Origin: Leptodontidium sp. MPI-SDFR-AT-0119
Taxonomy: Eukaryota > Ascomycota > Leotiomycetes > Helotiales > Leptodontidiaceae
Assembly (NCBI GenBank): GCA_020726505.1
Contig: JAHLEZ010000016.1
Location: 372,001 to 436,000, forward strand
DNA: 64,000 nucleotides
Reading direction: 5' to 3'
Under the pieces are notes generated by a model that made no database searches, was not told where the DNA came from, and worked only from the letters and a program-made list of their open reading frames with translations. How positions within the stretch are numbered: the stretch's first letter is position 1; every line of letters begins with the position of its first letter. The position numbers and the translations under genes were made by a program. Below, piece after piece: positions 21,544 to 32,493 of the stretch.

Positions 21544-23466
21544 CTAAAGCTTGGGACTGACCCCATCTCGGAGCAAATCACGCTTGTCGCCATCGAGAAG
21601 CTCCCACCCTTTACCTCTGAATTCTTTACCCCAGATACCATTTCTTCCAGGGGCCAGAATGCTGTTTGGGTCCAGGGTATCTTTGATGGCCTCGTTGAAC
21701 TTCCGGAGCGCCCCATCATTCCAGCCGTAAGTTTCTGCCACCTGGTCCTGGAAGAGCAAATGCGTACGGTATTCGCCATATCCTTGCTTCGCGCATTCTC
21801 GGATGAGCTCGCGCATAAGCTGGACTGCTCGCCTCTTTTCATCCAGGTTTCCTCGGTCGTACACTATATTATCGATATAATGTATCTCACGGCCATTCAC
21901 ACATACGGTCGGGAACACATCGAACCCATACTTGGCGTGCAATTTGGTGATGATGTTGTGAACAATGGTCGCATCCTTTCCCTTGGCTGGTGTAATGGGA
22001 GAGAAGAACAAGTGTGCTGCGTTAGGCACCCAATTGAGCCAATCCAGTTCTTTCAGCAAAGGTACACCGCTGTGCACCCCCGCACGGTAATTTATGTAGT
22101 GGTCTGGAGGAAGGTCTGACGGTAGGTAGAACTTGAATCCCTCGATTCGACCAAACTCAGACTTGATCATCTTCAGTTGAGTATCAATCGACGCCTGATC
22201 GCCGAATTGAGTACCGTAAAAGATCCAGGAAACGTCACCGACCGGTAATTTGGATACCTTCTCCCGGATCACATCGCGCGGGATGTGTCCCTTACCCTTG
22301 TACCAATGCGAACGGGGTTTCCCCAGTACCGCTAGCTCTTGGACAGCATGTCGCAGCTGAGTCATACTTATGAGCCTTTTCTGTGCCAATGGCTTGATGA
22401 TCTCGATGATACTCTCGAAATCCGAATCACGAGGGAACGTGAGTATATATGATTGATGGCCAGTCTCAGGCATCAACCAGAATCCCATCTTGGTGACAAT
22501 GCCATAGTTGCTTTGGCAGAAGATGCCGTCAACGTAAGGGCCATATGCCGTTTGGAATGATTGCCAGGTAGGGTTGTCGGCACCATCTTTGCCAGGCAGG
22601 GCGCCCATGCCTGTACGAAGCACTTCCCCAGTAGGTAGCACCAATTCCATTCCACAGTGATTAGCGAAGTGATCTCCATACGGAGTGAATCTGTTCGAAT
22701 ATGAGAACTGTTCATACAACCTTTTAGCAGGATCATTACTCACCCAACACCACGGTCACAGGCATTACCTAAGACACTCCCCCCGCCCAAGTCGGGACAG
22801 TCGATCCACAGTGGGAGTTTTCTCTTTTGGATTTCCTCATACAGTGCGTAGTATGATACTCCCGGCTCCACCATACAGGAAGCATTATCGGCATCGATTT
22901 CTAAGACTTTGTTCATCCTCCGACCAAGGTCGACAAGAACCGAACCAGGAACTCGTACTGCTGCGCCGCCATAACCAATGTTGCGACCCATTGACATGGG
23001 GTAGATTGGAATCTTGTGCTTGTTGGCCCATCGTACAATGACTTGGACATCTGGCGTATTGGAAGGATAAACCATGGCGCTGCAAATCAGCTCTTCTTGA
23101 TCAACTATGTGGTAAGGATCGTGCGTGTTTCTTCACCATTACAATTAGCTTTAACTCTCGATTTCGTTTTGGTTCAGCTTACGGATGCTCGATATACCAC
23201 CCATCCACGAGCGGCTTGTCATTGAGTTCGACGTTCTCCGATCCGAGGGAATGTTTCAATTCCAAGATGGCTTTGTCGAAGGCGTCTTGAGTGACACCAG
23301 GCGGCAAGGCTGTTTTCGTCCTAGGTGTGCTCTCGGCGACTGTCTTGCTGGCGTACAGAGCCGCCTTGACCTCAACTGCCTCTTGGGCTAGTCGCACGGG
23401 TACGCCGCTATGCTTAGTGGCCAGAGTCGGTATTTGACCGGAAGCTCCATTAGGTATTTTTGACAT
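21544..23466 (-). CDS. Vanillyl-alcohol-oxidase-type FAD oxidase
   Basis: Three exons: 23466-23183, 23130-22744, 22690-21544 (1818 nt, 605 aa), introns of 52 and 53 bp. Features of the VAO/p-cresol methylhydroxylase group: the FAD pyrophosphate loop YPMSMGRNIGYGGAAVRVPG (about 138-157), Asp219 in GNACDRGVGFTPYGDH (equivalent of the VAO catalytic Asp), Tyr531-Arg532 in GYGEYRTH (phenolate-binding pair) and the C-terminal DPNSILAPGRNGIWG. The segment where VAO attaches FAD covalently reads GREIHYI (His494-Tyr495). These oxidases convert 4-substituted phenols (alkyl, allyl, hydroxymethyl) to aldehydes or enols with release of H2O2. Here it would provide the side-chain oxidation step of the cluster. 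A palindrome CGGTTT-C-AAACCG lies about 210 bp upstream. Confidence 0.88.
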
Positions 23467-24488
23467 TCTGTCGGGACAATTCTGTTCCAGGATATTGGTT
23501 CTAGAAATAACTAAGATTCAAGACTCTTCAGGAGTACTTGAACTAGAGATGATGTGCTGGATCCTCTACAAAGAAGAGGGCCATGAGCCCACTATTATGC
23601 GGAGGAGTTATGATTCGGAAAGCGCTTCGGACCGCAGGACTGCCGGCTTGATAATCAGCGTCTACCGAAAAGCCGGTCCGGTTTCAAACCGTATGAAGTT
23701 GATCCGGGGACTCCAGGTTCTCCGGGGTGCCGTATTATGATAGAGCTCGGGAAAGTATAGATATATAGCTCCCGAGGATTATGTTAGCATTGATTTCACA
23801 TGGGGAACTAGGTACGTCGAGCACTGGAATCATCACTAGTCAACAAACGATTTTCACTGCAGGGTCAAACTAAGCGGGTACGATTATTATGGGGACAGTT
23901 CAGCCTCAAGTACCAACACTAAACGACCCAACGAAATTCACAGAACTGGTAGAGCCATTCTTAATCAGGCTATATACAATTCAAGACACCACTAAAATAA
24001 GATTATCTCATCCGTCACGTTATTGTATCACGTGACCCCATACAAAAAATTAAAGGCTACAGGGTCTTATAATTAGCTATGCTAAATAAAACTAACATAG
24101 AGTGTGTAAAGTGAATATTGCGTACGTAGGAAGTATCACGTGGTAGAGCTTAAAGAGAGTTCACGGTGAATGAATTGTTCTGAGGTCCGCAGTAGAAGTC
24201 AGTATCTTTCAAGAGTAGCGCGCAGTATGCTTGTCAACATTGGACGGACTTGCAACAGCACGGATTAGCTGAGATCCGAGGCAAATCGTCATGTGCTTTC
24301 ATGTTACCATTTATGAGACTAATCAAAAGCACCCATTGCAAATACCGTCCACGCGAAATATAAACAACTCTGGAATCTTCATACCGGCTTCTTTTGAACA
24401 TTTGATGGCATCCCTTATATTTATCTTGCTGACGTGTTTCAGCTGCGCTCCTGGTTGCCCTGCTACTACTACTCTACGCTTATCTCTC
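23467..24488. promoter_or_regulatory. Upstream region of the VAO-type gene
   Basis: Contains CGGTTTCAAACCG at 23679-23691 (CGG-N7-CCG palindrome) within a run of CCGG motifs. The remainder to 24488 is moderately AT-rich with CACGTG boxes near 24029 and 24140. No gene recognised. Confidence 0.35.
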
Positions 24489-25979
24489 TCATTCTTGTCC
24501 AAAAGCAATCGGTTTGTCATAAAATCGTGTCAAGTCGCAACCGAGACTCTGATCGACCTGTTCGCATATGAGTTAGTCAGTCCAACACCGGGCGTGAGGA
24601 TGGTAGAGAACCGAAGACTAACCTGTTGCTGCGCTGCTGACATAGTCGCATTCCCCCCTGAAGCCATCATCAATTTGTAGGACGGGTCTTTCTCGATGAA
24701 CTGGTCCGGATCTTGCATGATACGTCGAAAGTTGGCCGTGGACAAGCCATCTACCACTTCATTAAAGATACGTCGGCGCTCTTGATCATACTTGTCGAGG
24801 ATATCAAGACTCGCATGCCCGCCGCCGATTCCAAATAGGCAGTCAACCAAGCTGCCAACATCGCAAATCCCTGTCGTCAGCCCTAAGCCTCCCCTTTCAA
24901 CACAGTCAGTCAACTCGGTCGCACCTGTTCTCAGGCTGTAGTAAACTCACATTGGGTTGTTGAGGTGTGCCGCATCCCCGGCCAATAATATCCTCCCAAC
25001 TCGCATTTTTTCTACGCATCTCTGGTGGCAAACGTACGGCGTGACATTGGCAATCTGATATTGGCCTGGTTCTGGATTCCCTGGGAGTGTTCTGCGTAGC
25101 CTTTCAGGCAGACGATCCTTGATCTCTTGCACCGATAACCCGAGAGTCTCGCCATAGACAAGCCGCCATAGTCCTTTCTTGTTGATCTGGCCAATAACGT
25201 ACCAATTCTCGGGATCAACCACCCATTGAATATCGGACAGGTTCAAGCCGTCAAAGTTCATATAGGCCTTGATAACACCAAAGCACATTTGTATTCGTAA
25301 GTTAGAAAGAACGGAAGATGAGTTGACTTACATTGACAACCACCAGCTGCTTATGCCAGGTCCAGCCAGGGAAGTTGGATCCAAAAATGGATTTCCTCAC
25401 GGCACTGCTTCCACCATCGCAGCCGATTACAAAGTGGGCCGTCATCCTCTTGGTGACCTTTGAACCCTGCTCTTCGACCTCGACCTCTACCCAGGCTTGG
25501 TTCTCGTCCTGACCGGTGCCCAAAACTCGGTGGTTCCAGTTTAGAGTGACGTTATCAAGTTTCTGGATTTCTTCCACCAATAATGGTGACAGAGATCCGA
25601 CGGGAAGCATCACTATGCTGGGCAACCCAGAAAGCGAAATTTTCGGTACTTGGAATCCCACAATGAATTCACCGTTCGGCCTCCTCCAGGAGACATCTGC
25701 GGGAACGTAACCTCGTTCGATCACTTTGTTGAGTATGCCGGCTCGCGATAGAACACTAGTAGCCTTGTCAATCTTCGTTCGTGGAATGACCAACAGATAT
25801 GGCTTCGCTTCCTACCTGACTGCAGCCGAACCGTACGCAAGGCCTCTCGGGGAGTCGTTGACTTTGTCGCTTGCTTCCACCACGTCGACTGCAATGCCTC
25901 TCTGTCCCAAAAACAGGGCGGTTAAAAGTCCGACAGGACCAGCGCCTACGACAATGACTCGCTCAATTTTGCCGCGCAT
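24489..25979 (-). CDS. Class A FAD-dependent monooxygenase
   Basis: Five exons: 25979-25816, 25755-25332, 25267-24951, 24893-24623, 24557-24489 (1245 nt, 414 aa). Motifs: RVIVVGAGPVGLLTALFLGQRG (dinucleotide fold, near the N-terminus), VVEAS, the DG motif FVIGCDGGSSAVRKS, and the GD motif ILLAGDAAHLNNPMGGLGLTTG, which is restored by splicing at 24950/24894. It lacks the C-terminal thioredoxin-like domain of the 16536 enzyme and belongs to the shorter UbiH/salicylate-hydroxylase/PgaE-like group. It could hydroxylate or oxidatively decarboxylate an aromatic intermediate (inference). The last intron rests on GTTAGT...CAG and the resulting short tail DLTRFYDKPIAFGQE; an unspliced alternative would end about 40 bases earlier. 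Confidence 0.82.
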
Positions 25980-26839
25980 GATTTCAACAAAGGCCTGAAG
26001 TTATAAGATCTAACAAGGGCTGGGACAGAATCCTAAACGTAGCTAACTTGGAGAAGTACTCTTACAGGCGATTGTCTGCTTATCGATATTCCTGGTGTCT
26101 TGCTGCAAATATGGAACAGATGGAGAAGCCAATCGCAGGACATATAGTAGCAGTAGATTCGCGATTAAATCACGCCGGCTGAGCCATCTCTCTTCCGGAT
26201 CATTCTAGCCTTTTGCGACTCGGACCACGCTGATGGTCATTGGGAATACACACGGCGATTTTGTGGAAGGAATTGGTCATATGTCACACCAGAACGCCAG
26301 TTATCAGCTCTGGAGAGCGGCTGCTAGAACCCAAGACGCACTCCTGGTGCCCCACAGGGTCTCCATGTGGCGGCGAGTAGGGGACATCGTTGGTTCGGCC
26401 GGCTGTCCCCAAAGCGAGCTCCGAGCTCCGAGTGTCGTGCTCTGATTTGCTCAGGCTTCGGCTGGCGACAACTGCGTCGGATTAGGGGGTTGATAGTCCG
26501 GATCAATATCTTTACCGACTAGTTACTTAGTAGCTGTGAGAGACGGTGCCCATGTTGTTCTTCTGGCGCTCGGAAAAACCCTGGATTCGGTAAGGTGAGA
26601 CGTTTCTCCCCGTTTCAATTCTGCATCCCGTGATCCACCTAACTTCTACGAAAGGACTCTGAGGACCAAGCCACTGTGGGACTACCGCCGCTGCCTGCAC
26701 AGCTCGACTAAGGCCCACCTCTTAAGCCTCCTCCCTTGATAGCCCTTTGTATTTGTATTTCCAACAAGAGTCCTACGTTCTAGGTTCCAGATATCTGAAG
26801 ACCTAGTCGCTACTGATCCCACGCGTCCATTCCTCCAGG
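25980..26839. other. Divergent intergenic region
   Basis: Separates the minus-strand monooxygenase from the plus-strand hydrolase. Short frames overlap in several phases; none is supported. Several CGG/CCG triplets occur but no tight palindrome. Confidence 0.35.
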
Positions 26840-27977
26840 ATGTCTCGTTCTGCAGCCCATGATGCTCGGAATGCGTTTTTACGCGACAGTTCTTCAGACA
26901 ACGAACTTGGACGGCAACTGTCAGTCCCGACAGGGGAAGTCGTGAAGAAGATAAGTAGGGAATTGGGCGTTACTCTAAAAACCGAAGATATTCCAAACAG
27001 TGACGGCGGGAGGTTGCATTTCCTCGGAAACAGCTCGGCGGAGAAAGTCATACTCTATTTCCACGGTGAGCACTTCCGTCTCGTGATGAAATATCCATAC
27101 CACCAAGCAATGCATCCGTTAATTGGCCTATCTAGGAGGCGGTTATGCCTTTTCTGCATTCGAGGGACATGTGAAATTCATGATTCACTCCCAGGAAAAG
27201 CTCGCGGCCCAGGGGTCAACGGTGCTCGTTGCCTTTTTGGAGTATGGTATGCTTTTCTGCTTGACATGTACCAAAGAAGAATCATTCTCACATGGTTCCA
27301 GGACTCACCAGGGCGAAAAAATACCCCACGCAGCTCACGCAGGCCACCGAAGGCCTGCGCTATGTTCTCAGCAAAGGCTATCGTCCGTCAAACGTAAGCG
27401 CCATTGAGAAGCAATTTCTCGAATCCTCAACTGCGAACAAACCACTAATGCACCTGTGTGGAAGGTCGTCATTGGGGGTGATTCTGCTGGAGGAAATCTG
27501 ACCCTGGGGTTGGCCTCCGTGTTAACACATCCCTGCCCAGGTATTGAACCACTCGCAATCCCGGAGAAGCTCCGCGGGATGCTTCTGATAAGTCCTTGGG
27601 TCAGCTTCGAGACCAGCTCTGCGTCATATGAAATGAACAAGGGTTTTGACGTCTTTACAGCCGAATCTATGCAGGAATTGGCAAGAGATTTCGTGCTCGA
27701 CGAAGAAAGAAACAACTGGACTGAGCCCATTAGGGCGGACGTGGACTGGTGGCAAAACCTGCCAGCGGAGCAGGTGCTCAATGTTTTTGGCAGTCATGAG
27801 GTGTTCCGAGACGGCGACAAGCAGTTGGGTGATACACTCAAACAGGCTGGTGTTGCTATCAAGAGCGTGGAATGCCCCAGCCAGGTCCATGTAGATTGTA
27901 TTTTGGATGCCCAGACTGGATTTGAGGCGGGTCCTATGTCCACAGAGATATGGCAATGGCTAGGCACTGTAATGTAA
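26840..27977 (+). CDS. Alpha/beta hydrolase (hormone-sensitive-lipase-like, abhydrolase_3)
   Basis: Four exons: 26840-27065, 27136-27246, 27302-27393, 27465-27977 (942 nt, 313 aa). Splicing restores the oxyanion-hole motif HGGGY (residues 75-79). The nucleophile elbow is GGDSAGG (Ser150); Asp259 (SHEVFRD) and His285 (SQVHVDC) complete the triad. Family members hydrolyse esters and lactones. In this cluster it could open a lactone or remove an acyl group, or act on a ring-fission product (inference). No signal peptide. Confidence 0.85.
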
Positions 27978-28677
27978 GGTCAAGGTCAAAGCCATCCATT
28001 ATCAATACATCATCTTTCTTATGCTGCATGATAGTGATGTTCTCAAGCCCACATCCATCGCTTGTGAACATTGCCTAGCTTCCGACAATCAACGTCGAAG
28101 GAAGTCTCAAGAGCTAAAGCTAGGTCAGCGGTCGCAGGTGTTTCTTGTCAGTTGGGAAGACTCACTTTTATGTGGAGCCTCATTTCCATGTTTTATAAAC
28201 TTCAGTTTCCCTTTTTTAGACCTAAAATTGATCACTTCTTTTGAGCTCCATCTGACATTGCTTCTGCAATGGTCGAAACGAGAATCTTCCTACCTTTCCT
28301 GACAACATTGCAAGTTGCCTCAATACCCTGACCATCTGCTTTTCGCTTGGCACGACCATGAAGATGAGGATGCTTCGACTTTCTCGCCATACTATTGTGT
28401 GGAATACATTACAGAGACGAGCTCTCTGCCCAGTATTCTCGATGCGGGCTACGGAGAAGTCTTTTCCTTACCTACTGCCACATTTATGACCCGTGACTCG
28501 ACCTCGCGGACTTGCGTGGCGGTCTTATTCGGCGAATCTTTCTCTGACAATTGTGTGCTTAATCACACAGAGCAGACAGAGCTGAACCCTCCGGACGACC
28601 TGTCTGATTCTAGTGCAAGTGCAAGATCGAGCGATCCTGGGAACCAGTGAAAGCTATCATCGCAGATCGATGACGCT
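27978..28677. other. Intergenic region
   Basis: The 111-codon plus-strand frame at 28315-28650 resembles no family I know and overlaps the degraded transporter's end, so it is not called. Otherwise nothing recognised. Confidence 0.3.
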
Positions 28678-29965
28678 GAGAGATGTCCGTTGACCTAGCC
28701 GGATGACCAGGACAGCCATGGCCGCAACAATTTGAACCATGAGGGCAGTGCTTATCCCATACGGCACGAAAGCATCTCTTTATCCAGAGATTTGTTCCGT
28801 CTTGATTATGGACAATGCAAGTATCCACCCAACAGACAGGGTCAGCGAGACGTGCCGCGCGGCGCGAGAAGGTCATCATCCTTGAGTATGTTTTACTTTA
28901 CTTACTGGAACTCAATCCAATAGAGACTGACTGTATGTATGCTTCCCGTGATTGAAGCACTGCAGCTTTATATCTCACAATGTGGCCAAGGTCCTAGGAT
29001 GGCAGTGTAGCGATATCAAGCGGAATGGCAAACAATCTAACTCGTACCCTGGTACATTATATGTTGCTGGGCTACTGGAGCTAGATAATGAAACCCAACG
29101 TGGTCTATGTCCAAATCTACACGGATCCGAAGAAAGACGGATATTAACCTGCCATAGCTGCCAACAGTAGCAAAGCTCAGGGCGATAAGGAATGTCCGCC
29201 CAATTGCTGTAAAGTTCATGTAAGAGTTTGCAGACTTGACAAGGCGACTGAAGTCATAGCATTCGCAACCTGGAATACCATAAATTTTAGGCGTCATCCG
29301 TGGTCACAATACAATGTAGCAAATGCCAACAGAATCCAACAGCTGCATCTAAAGATGCTCTTTATCATACAAATGATATGTATATTCTAGTATCGGTTCT
29401 TTCAAGCATGCTAACGACGGATTGCTTGAGCGATCTCAGTATTGTAGAGGTCTTCGACCTTCCCAACTGGTGCGTCGATATGGATGTTAAACTCATTCTT
29501 CGGGCCGAGAGATAATGATACTGCCCACAATACCGAACATGGACAAATAGAATCAGGAAAACTCTTCGTCCCCAGTAATCCGCAGCCTGACAGACTGTAG
29601 GGCTCAGGACAGAGGTGAATATGAATATGGCAACACAATTCACTAGCCAAGTTGTCTTGTCAGAACCTCCGACAACGCTGGAGATGTCTCTTGCAAGGTA
29701 GAAAAAACGGTCAATTATCGTTCAGTCATCCAGCAGATATGAGAGAGAGAGAGCGTACAGCGCCGAGACCGACTAAGTTGTATAACTGAGCAAAGTAGAT
29801 GCAGAAGACTGAGAAGGCGACCAAGTAGGTCTTAACATGCAAATGGGCAGCTGGCTCATCTTCAAAAGTAGCAAGAGTTTCGATGTGCGCAGCATCACTC
29901 TCTTCTTTGTTGTCAGGGAGGTTTTCGTTAGATTGTTCCATAGTGGATGGGTTCATGGGAGGCAT
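28678..29965 (-). pseudogene. Decayed MFS transporter (trichothecene-efflux/TRI12-like)
   Basis: The N-terminus at 29965 reads MPPMNPSTMEQ...LHVKTYLVAFSVFCIYFAQLYNLVGLGA, the start and first membrane helix of a TRI12-type 14-TM transporter. After a likely intron, DISSVVGGSDKTTWLVNCVA...VLSPTVCQAADYWGRRVFLIL (about 29690-29570) matches its next helices. Further down, VPYGISTALMVQIVAAMAVLVIRLGQ (about 28760-28690) looks like the C-terminal helix. Between these pieces (about 29550-28880) I see stops and phase changes in every frame and cannot build an open model; the splice phase after the first exon also does not fit. I infer a pseudogene. A many-intron functional gene is possible but less likely. 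It would have exported or imported the cluster's compound. Confidence 0.5.
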
Positions 29966-30203
29966 ATTTGCAGGCGAGAGTTGCTACTCACGATTAAGAG
30001 TATAAGTCCGGGGTTTCAATCAGATCTATAAAGCCCGGACTTCGGACTGATTCAGCAACGCAGTAGCAATATTGGCGGGCAAAAACCACGCTGTATGTGT
30101 CTCTCAAGCTCCTTAGTAGCTTGTAGAAATAGCGTCTATCTTCCTACTAAAAATGATAGTGGCCTGTGACCCACGCACTATGTCATCCACAGACGCCATT
30201 GAT

Positions 30204-30235
30204 CCCCCATTGACTAAGTATTATATCAATGGGGG
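30204..30235. repeat. Perfect 10-bp hairpin
   Basis: CCCCCATTGA (30204-30213) and TCAATGGGGG (30226-30235) form a stem with a 12-base loop, followed by TTTTT. It lies between divergent genes, so a transcription-end role is not obvious. Confidence 0.45.
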
Positions 30236-30898
30236 TTTTTACTAGCCCCGGGGCGCAAAGACTTGTCGTTTCACCGTGCCGGGCGGCGAAATCCGGATTC
30301 CCGGGCTCCGGGTGAATCGGGGCCCCGGAAACGGGTTCAATGATAACGTCCGAAACAGCGTTCGTGGCATCAGTCGTTCATACTTGCTTCTCGAGGACTG
30401 CAGCAATACTGATGGTGACTGAGAACGTCACATGGTGCTACCTCCAACTTACCTTGTTACTTGTAGTGCAGTAGGTCACGCCCCGATTACCAATCATCCT
30501 AACAGATCAGTAGTGGAAGAATTTCTCAAGCAGAAGACATCCATAGGCAACCATGCTCAATAGAGTCATCCAGTCCGTGACTTATCACGGTCACAGCAAA
30601 GAGATCAAAACAGCACACCGTATTCTAACATACTCTACATACTCAACGTGGGCGCGCCTGCGCCGTACCGAGGTTGGTGCTGCTCAGTGGAGGTATCGAA
30701 AGCTCCAGGCATTCATGTTTTGATCCGGTCGTTGGATATCGATTAATGCTGGCAATATGGATCCCCAACCTTTATTAGCTTTGTCGGAGGTATAGGCTGC
30801 AGTTAATGAAGTCGTTGGACTGCCACGTACTAGCAACTTATCCGGTCACAGAGTGGCCGGCCCAGCGGTGCCACTGATCGACCTGCGCAAAGGGCCTT

Positions 30899-30960
30899 CT
30901 CGGAATCGGTCGGAATGATGAAACTCGGATCCGATGATAAGAAACTCGGACTCGGTCGAA
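30899..30960. promoter_or_regulatory. Array of TCGG motifs upstream of the third monooxygenase
   Basis: At least six CGG triplets, mostly in TCGG context, in about 60 bp, with an imperfect duplication of GATGAAACTCGGA. It is 165-230 bp upstream of the ATG at 31127. CGG is the half-site of Zn2Cys6 factors; function is inference. Confidence 0.35.
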
Positions 30961-31126
30961 GGAGATAGAACGACGTTGTCTGTAGAAGATATATGGTTTG
31001 CCGCTCAAGCTTCCTCCTCTTGGCCAACCAGTCTCAAACCCGAAGAGCAGAGTCAATTGCCAAGCGAGTTTAATTCAACCTTCTTATTGTGTCGCACTTG
31101 TTTGGTGCCTCAAGATCCTCATCACA

Positions 31127-32493
31127 ATGGCTTCAACAGGCGGGTTGAAAGTCTGCATTATCGGATCTGGGTTAGCTGGACTAACCGCAGCACGTGTCCT
31201 TCGCGAGCACCACCAAGTCACCGTGTTTGAGCGTGGCTCCTTGGACGTTGCGACAGGCGGCCAGGGCATGTCTTTTTTCTCTTCAGCCGTGAAGATTTTG
31301 AAGTCCCTGGGCTATGATCACACTCGGGTGAGAGTGGTTCCATCTTCTATCTTTCGGGTCATGGCCAAAGATGGCACGATAGAGATAGAGGCGCCCTTGA
31401 ACTTCGACACCAAGTACGGTGCGGCGCCATGGACAGGATTGCGTGCGGATGCTCGTGAGGAACTGTTTAGGCTTGCCATAGCACCATCTGCTGATTTGGG
31501 CATCTCCGGGGACCCTGCCAAAATAGTTCCTGGGGCCGTTGTCGTTGACGTCAACCCCGAAGAAGGGATTGTTACTCTGGAAGACGGTTCTACGTTCCAA
31601 GCTGATCTGGTCATAGGTAAGTTGATCTATGTACCACAGCCCCAGTATCTTTTTTACAGGATCCGCCTCTGATGCCAATACTGACATATTTCCCACGCAG
31701 TGGCCGACGGAATTCACTCGCGCCTCTGCAAGACCATACAAGGTGATCAAAACTATTTTCCGCGTAAGACTGGTCTCACAATCTACCGTGTTGCCATCTC
31801 CATGGACACAGCGAAAGAATTGTTGCCCCCTGGTCCCTCCCAGCCAAAGACGGCACTGGTTCAATTGGCTTTTTCGAGCCCTTTGACGGCACCAACCGGC
31901 AGATTGTCACTTATCCATGTCGAGATTTTCACTACCTTCATTTGTCTTGCATCCTGTCGACGAGTGAAGAGAAAATGCAGGCGCCCGGAGGCTCATGGTT
32001 CGATGACGCGGATTTCGAAGATGTCATCAAAGCGTTTTCCGACTTTCCAGACGTCGCAAAACTTCTGAAGTAATTTAAAGCAATCCACAACGTTTACCTC
32101 TGCTGATCACATTTCTTTAGAGCTGGGCACGAGGCCGAGGTTTGGGATATGCAAGATCTTGATCCGCTTCCGTTCTGGAACCGCGGACGTGCGATTGTCA
32201 TCGGCGATGCTGCGCATGCAATGACACCTATGATGGGTATTGGAGCAGCTTTAGCTATCGAAGATGGCGAGAGCTTCCGTTTGTTTGACAAGGCCACTTC
32301 CGATGAAGTCCCTGGTTTACTTGCAAAGATGGACCATTACAGAAGGCCGCGGGCTGCCGAGACCTTAGCTAACAATCGAAACGTAACGACGGAGACCTCT
32401 TCGGAAGACAGGATGCTCGCAATGCATGGTGTGCTCACATACGATGGTATCTACCATGAAATGGGGCTGAAAGATGATCTGTCTCGATTATGA
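31127..32493 (+). CDS. Salicylate-hydroxylase-like FAD monooxygenase with a frame break
   Basis: Exons 31127-31616, 31701-32069 and 32121-32493. N-terminal LKVCIIGSGLAGLTAARVLR and VFERG form the dinucleotide fold. VADGIHSRL spans the first splice (DG motif), and AIVIGDAAHAMTPMMGIGAA is the GD motif. Exon 2 opens in one phase (GLTIYRVAISMDTAKELLPP). From about 31850 the family-like sequence (GFFEPFDG, VTYPCRDFHYLHL, SWFDDADFEDVIKAF) is in another phase. The phase used in the second half also fits the last intron. The exon total is not divisible by three (remainder 2), consistent with a 1-nt loss or 2-nt gain near 31815-31865. No normal-sized intron can bridge the gap; the only GT-AG there is 11 nt. 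This is either a recent pseudogene or a sequence error. Confidence 0.65.

Larger units (their letters stand above)
29966..31126. promoter_or_regulatory. Divergent region upstream of the transporter relic and the third monooxygenase
   Basis: GC-rich patch 30285-30335 with several CCGG/CCCGG motifs including CGG-ATTC-CCG at 30294-30303. A hairpin is at 30204-30235 and a CGG array at 30899-30960 (both listed separately). No gene recognised. Confidence 0.4.

Noticed and set aside
21522..22119. Plus-strand 196-codon frame opposite the VAO-type gene
   Set aside because: Antisense shadow; the minus strand has the complete oxidase.
28315..28650. 111-codon plus-strand frame
   Set aside because: No family, no splice partners, and it overlaps the end of the decayed transporter.
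31617..31700. Bridging the monooxygenase frame break by a different first intron
   Set aside because: The GTAAGT...CGCAG intron gives a perfect DG-motif junction; changing it does not repair the later phase switch.
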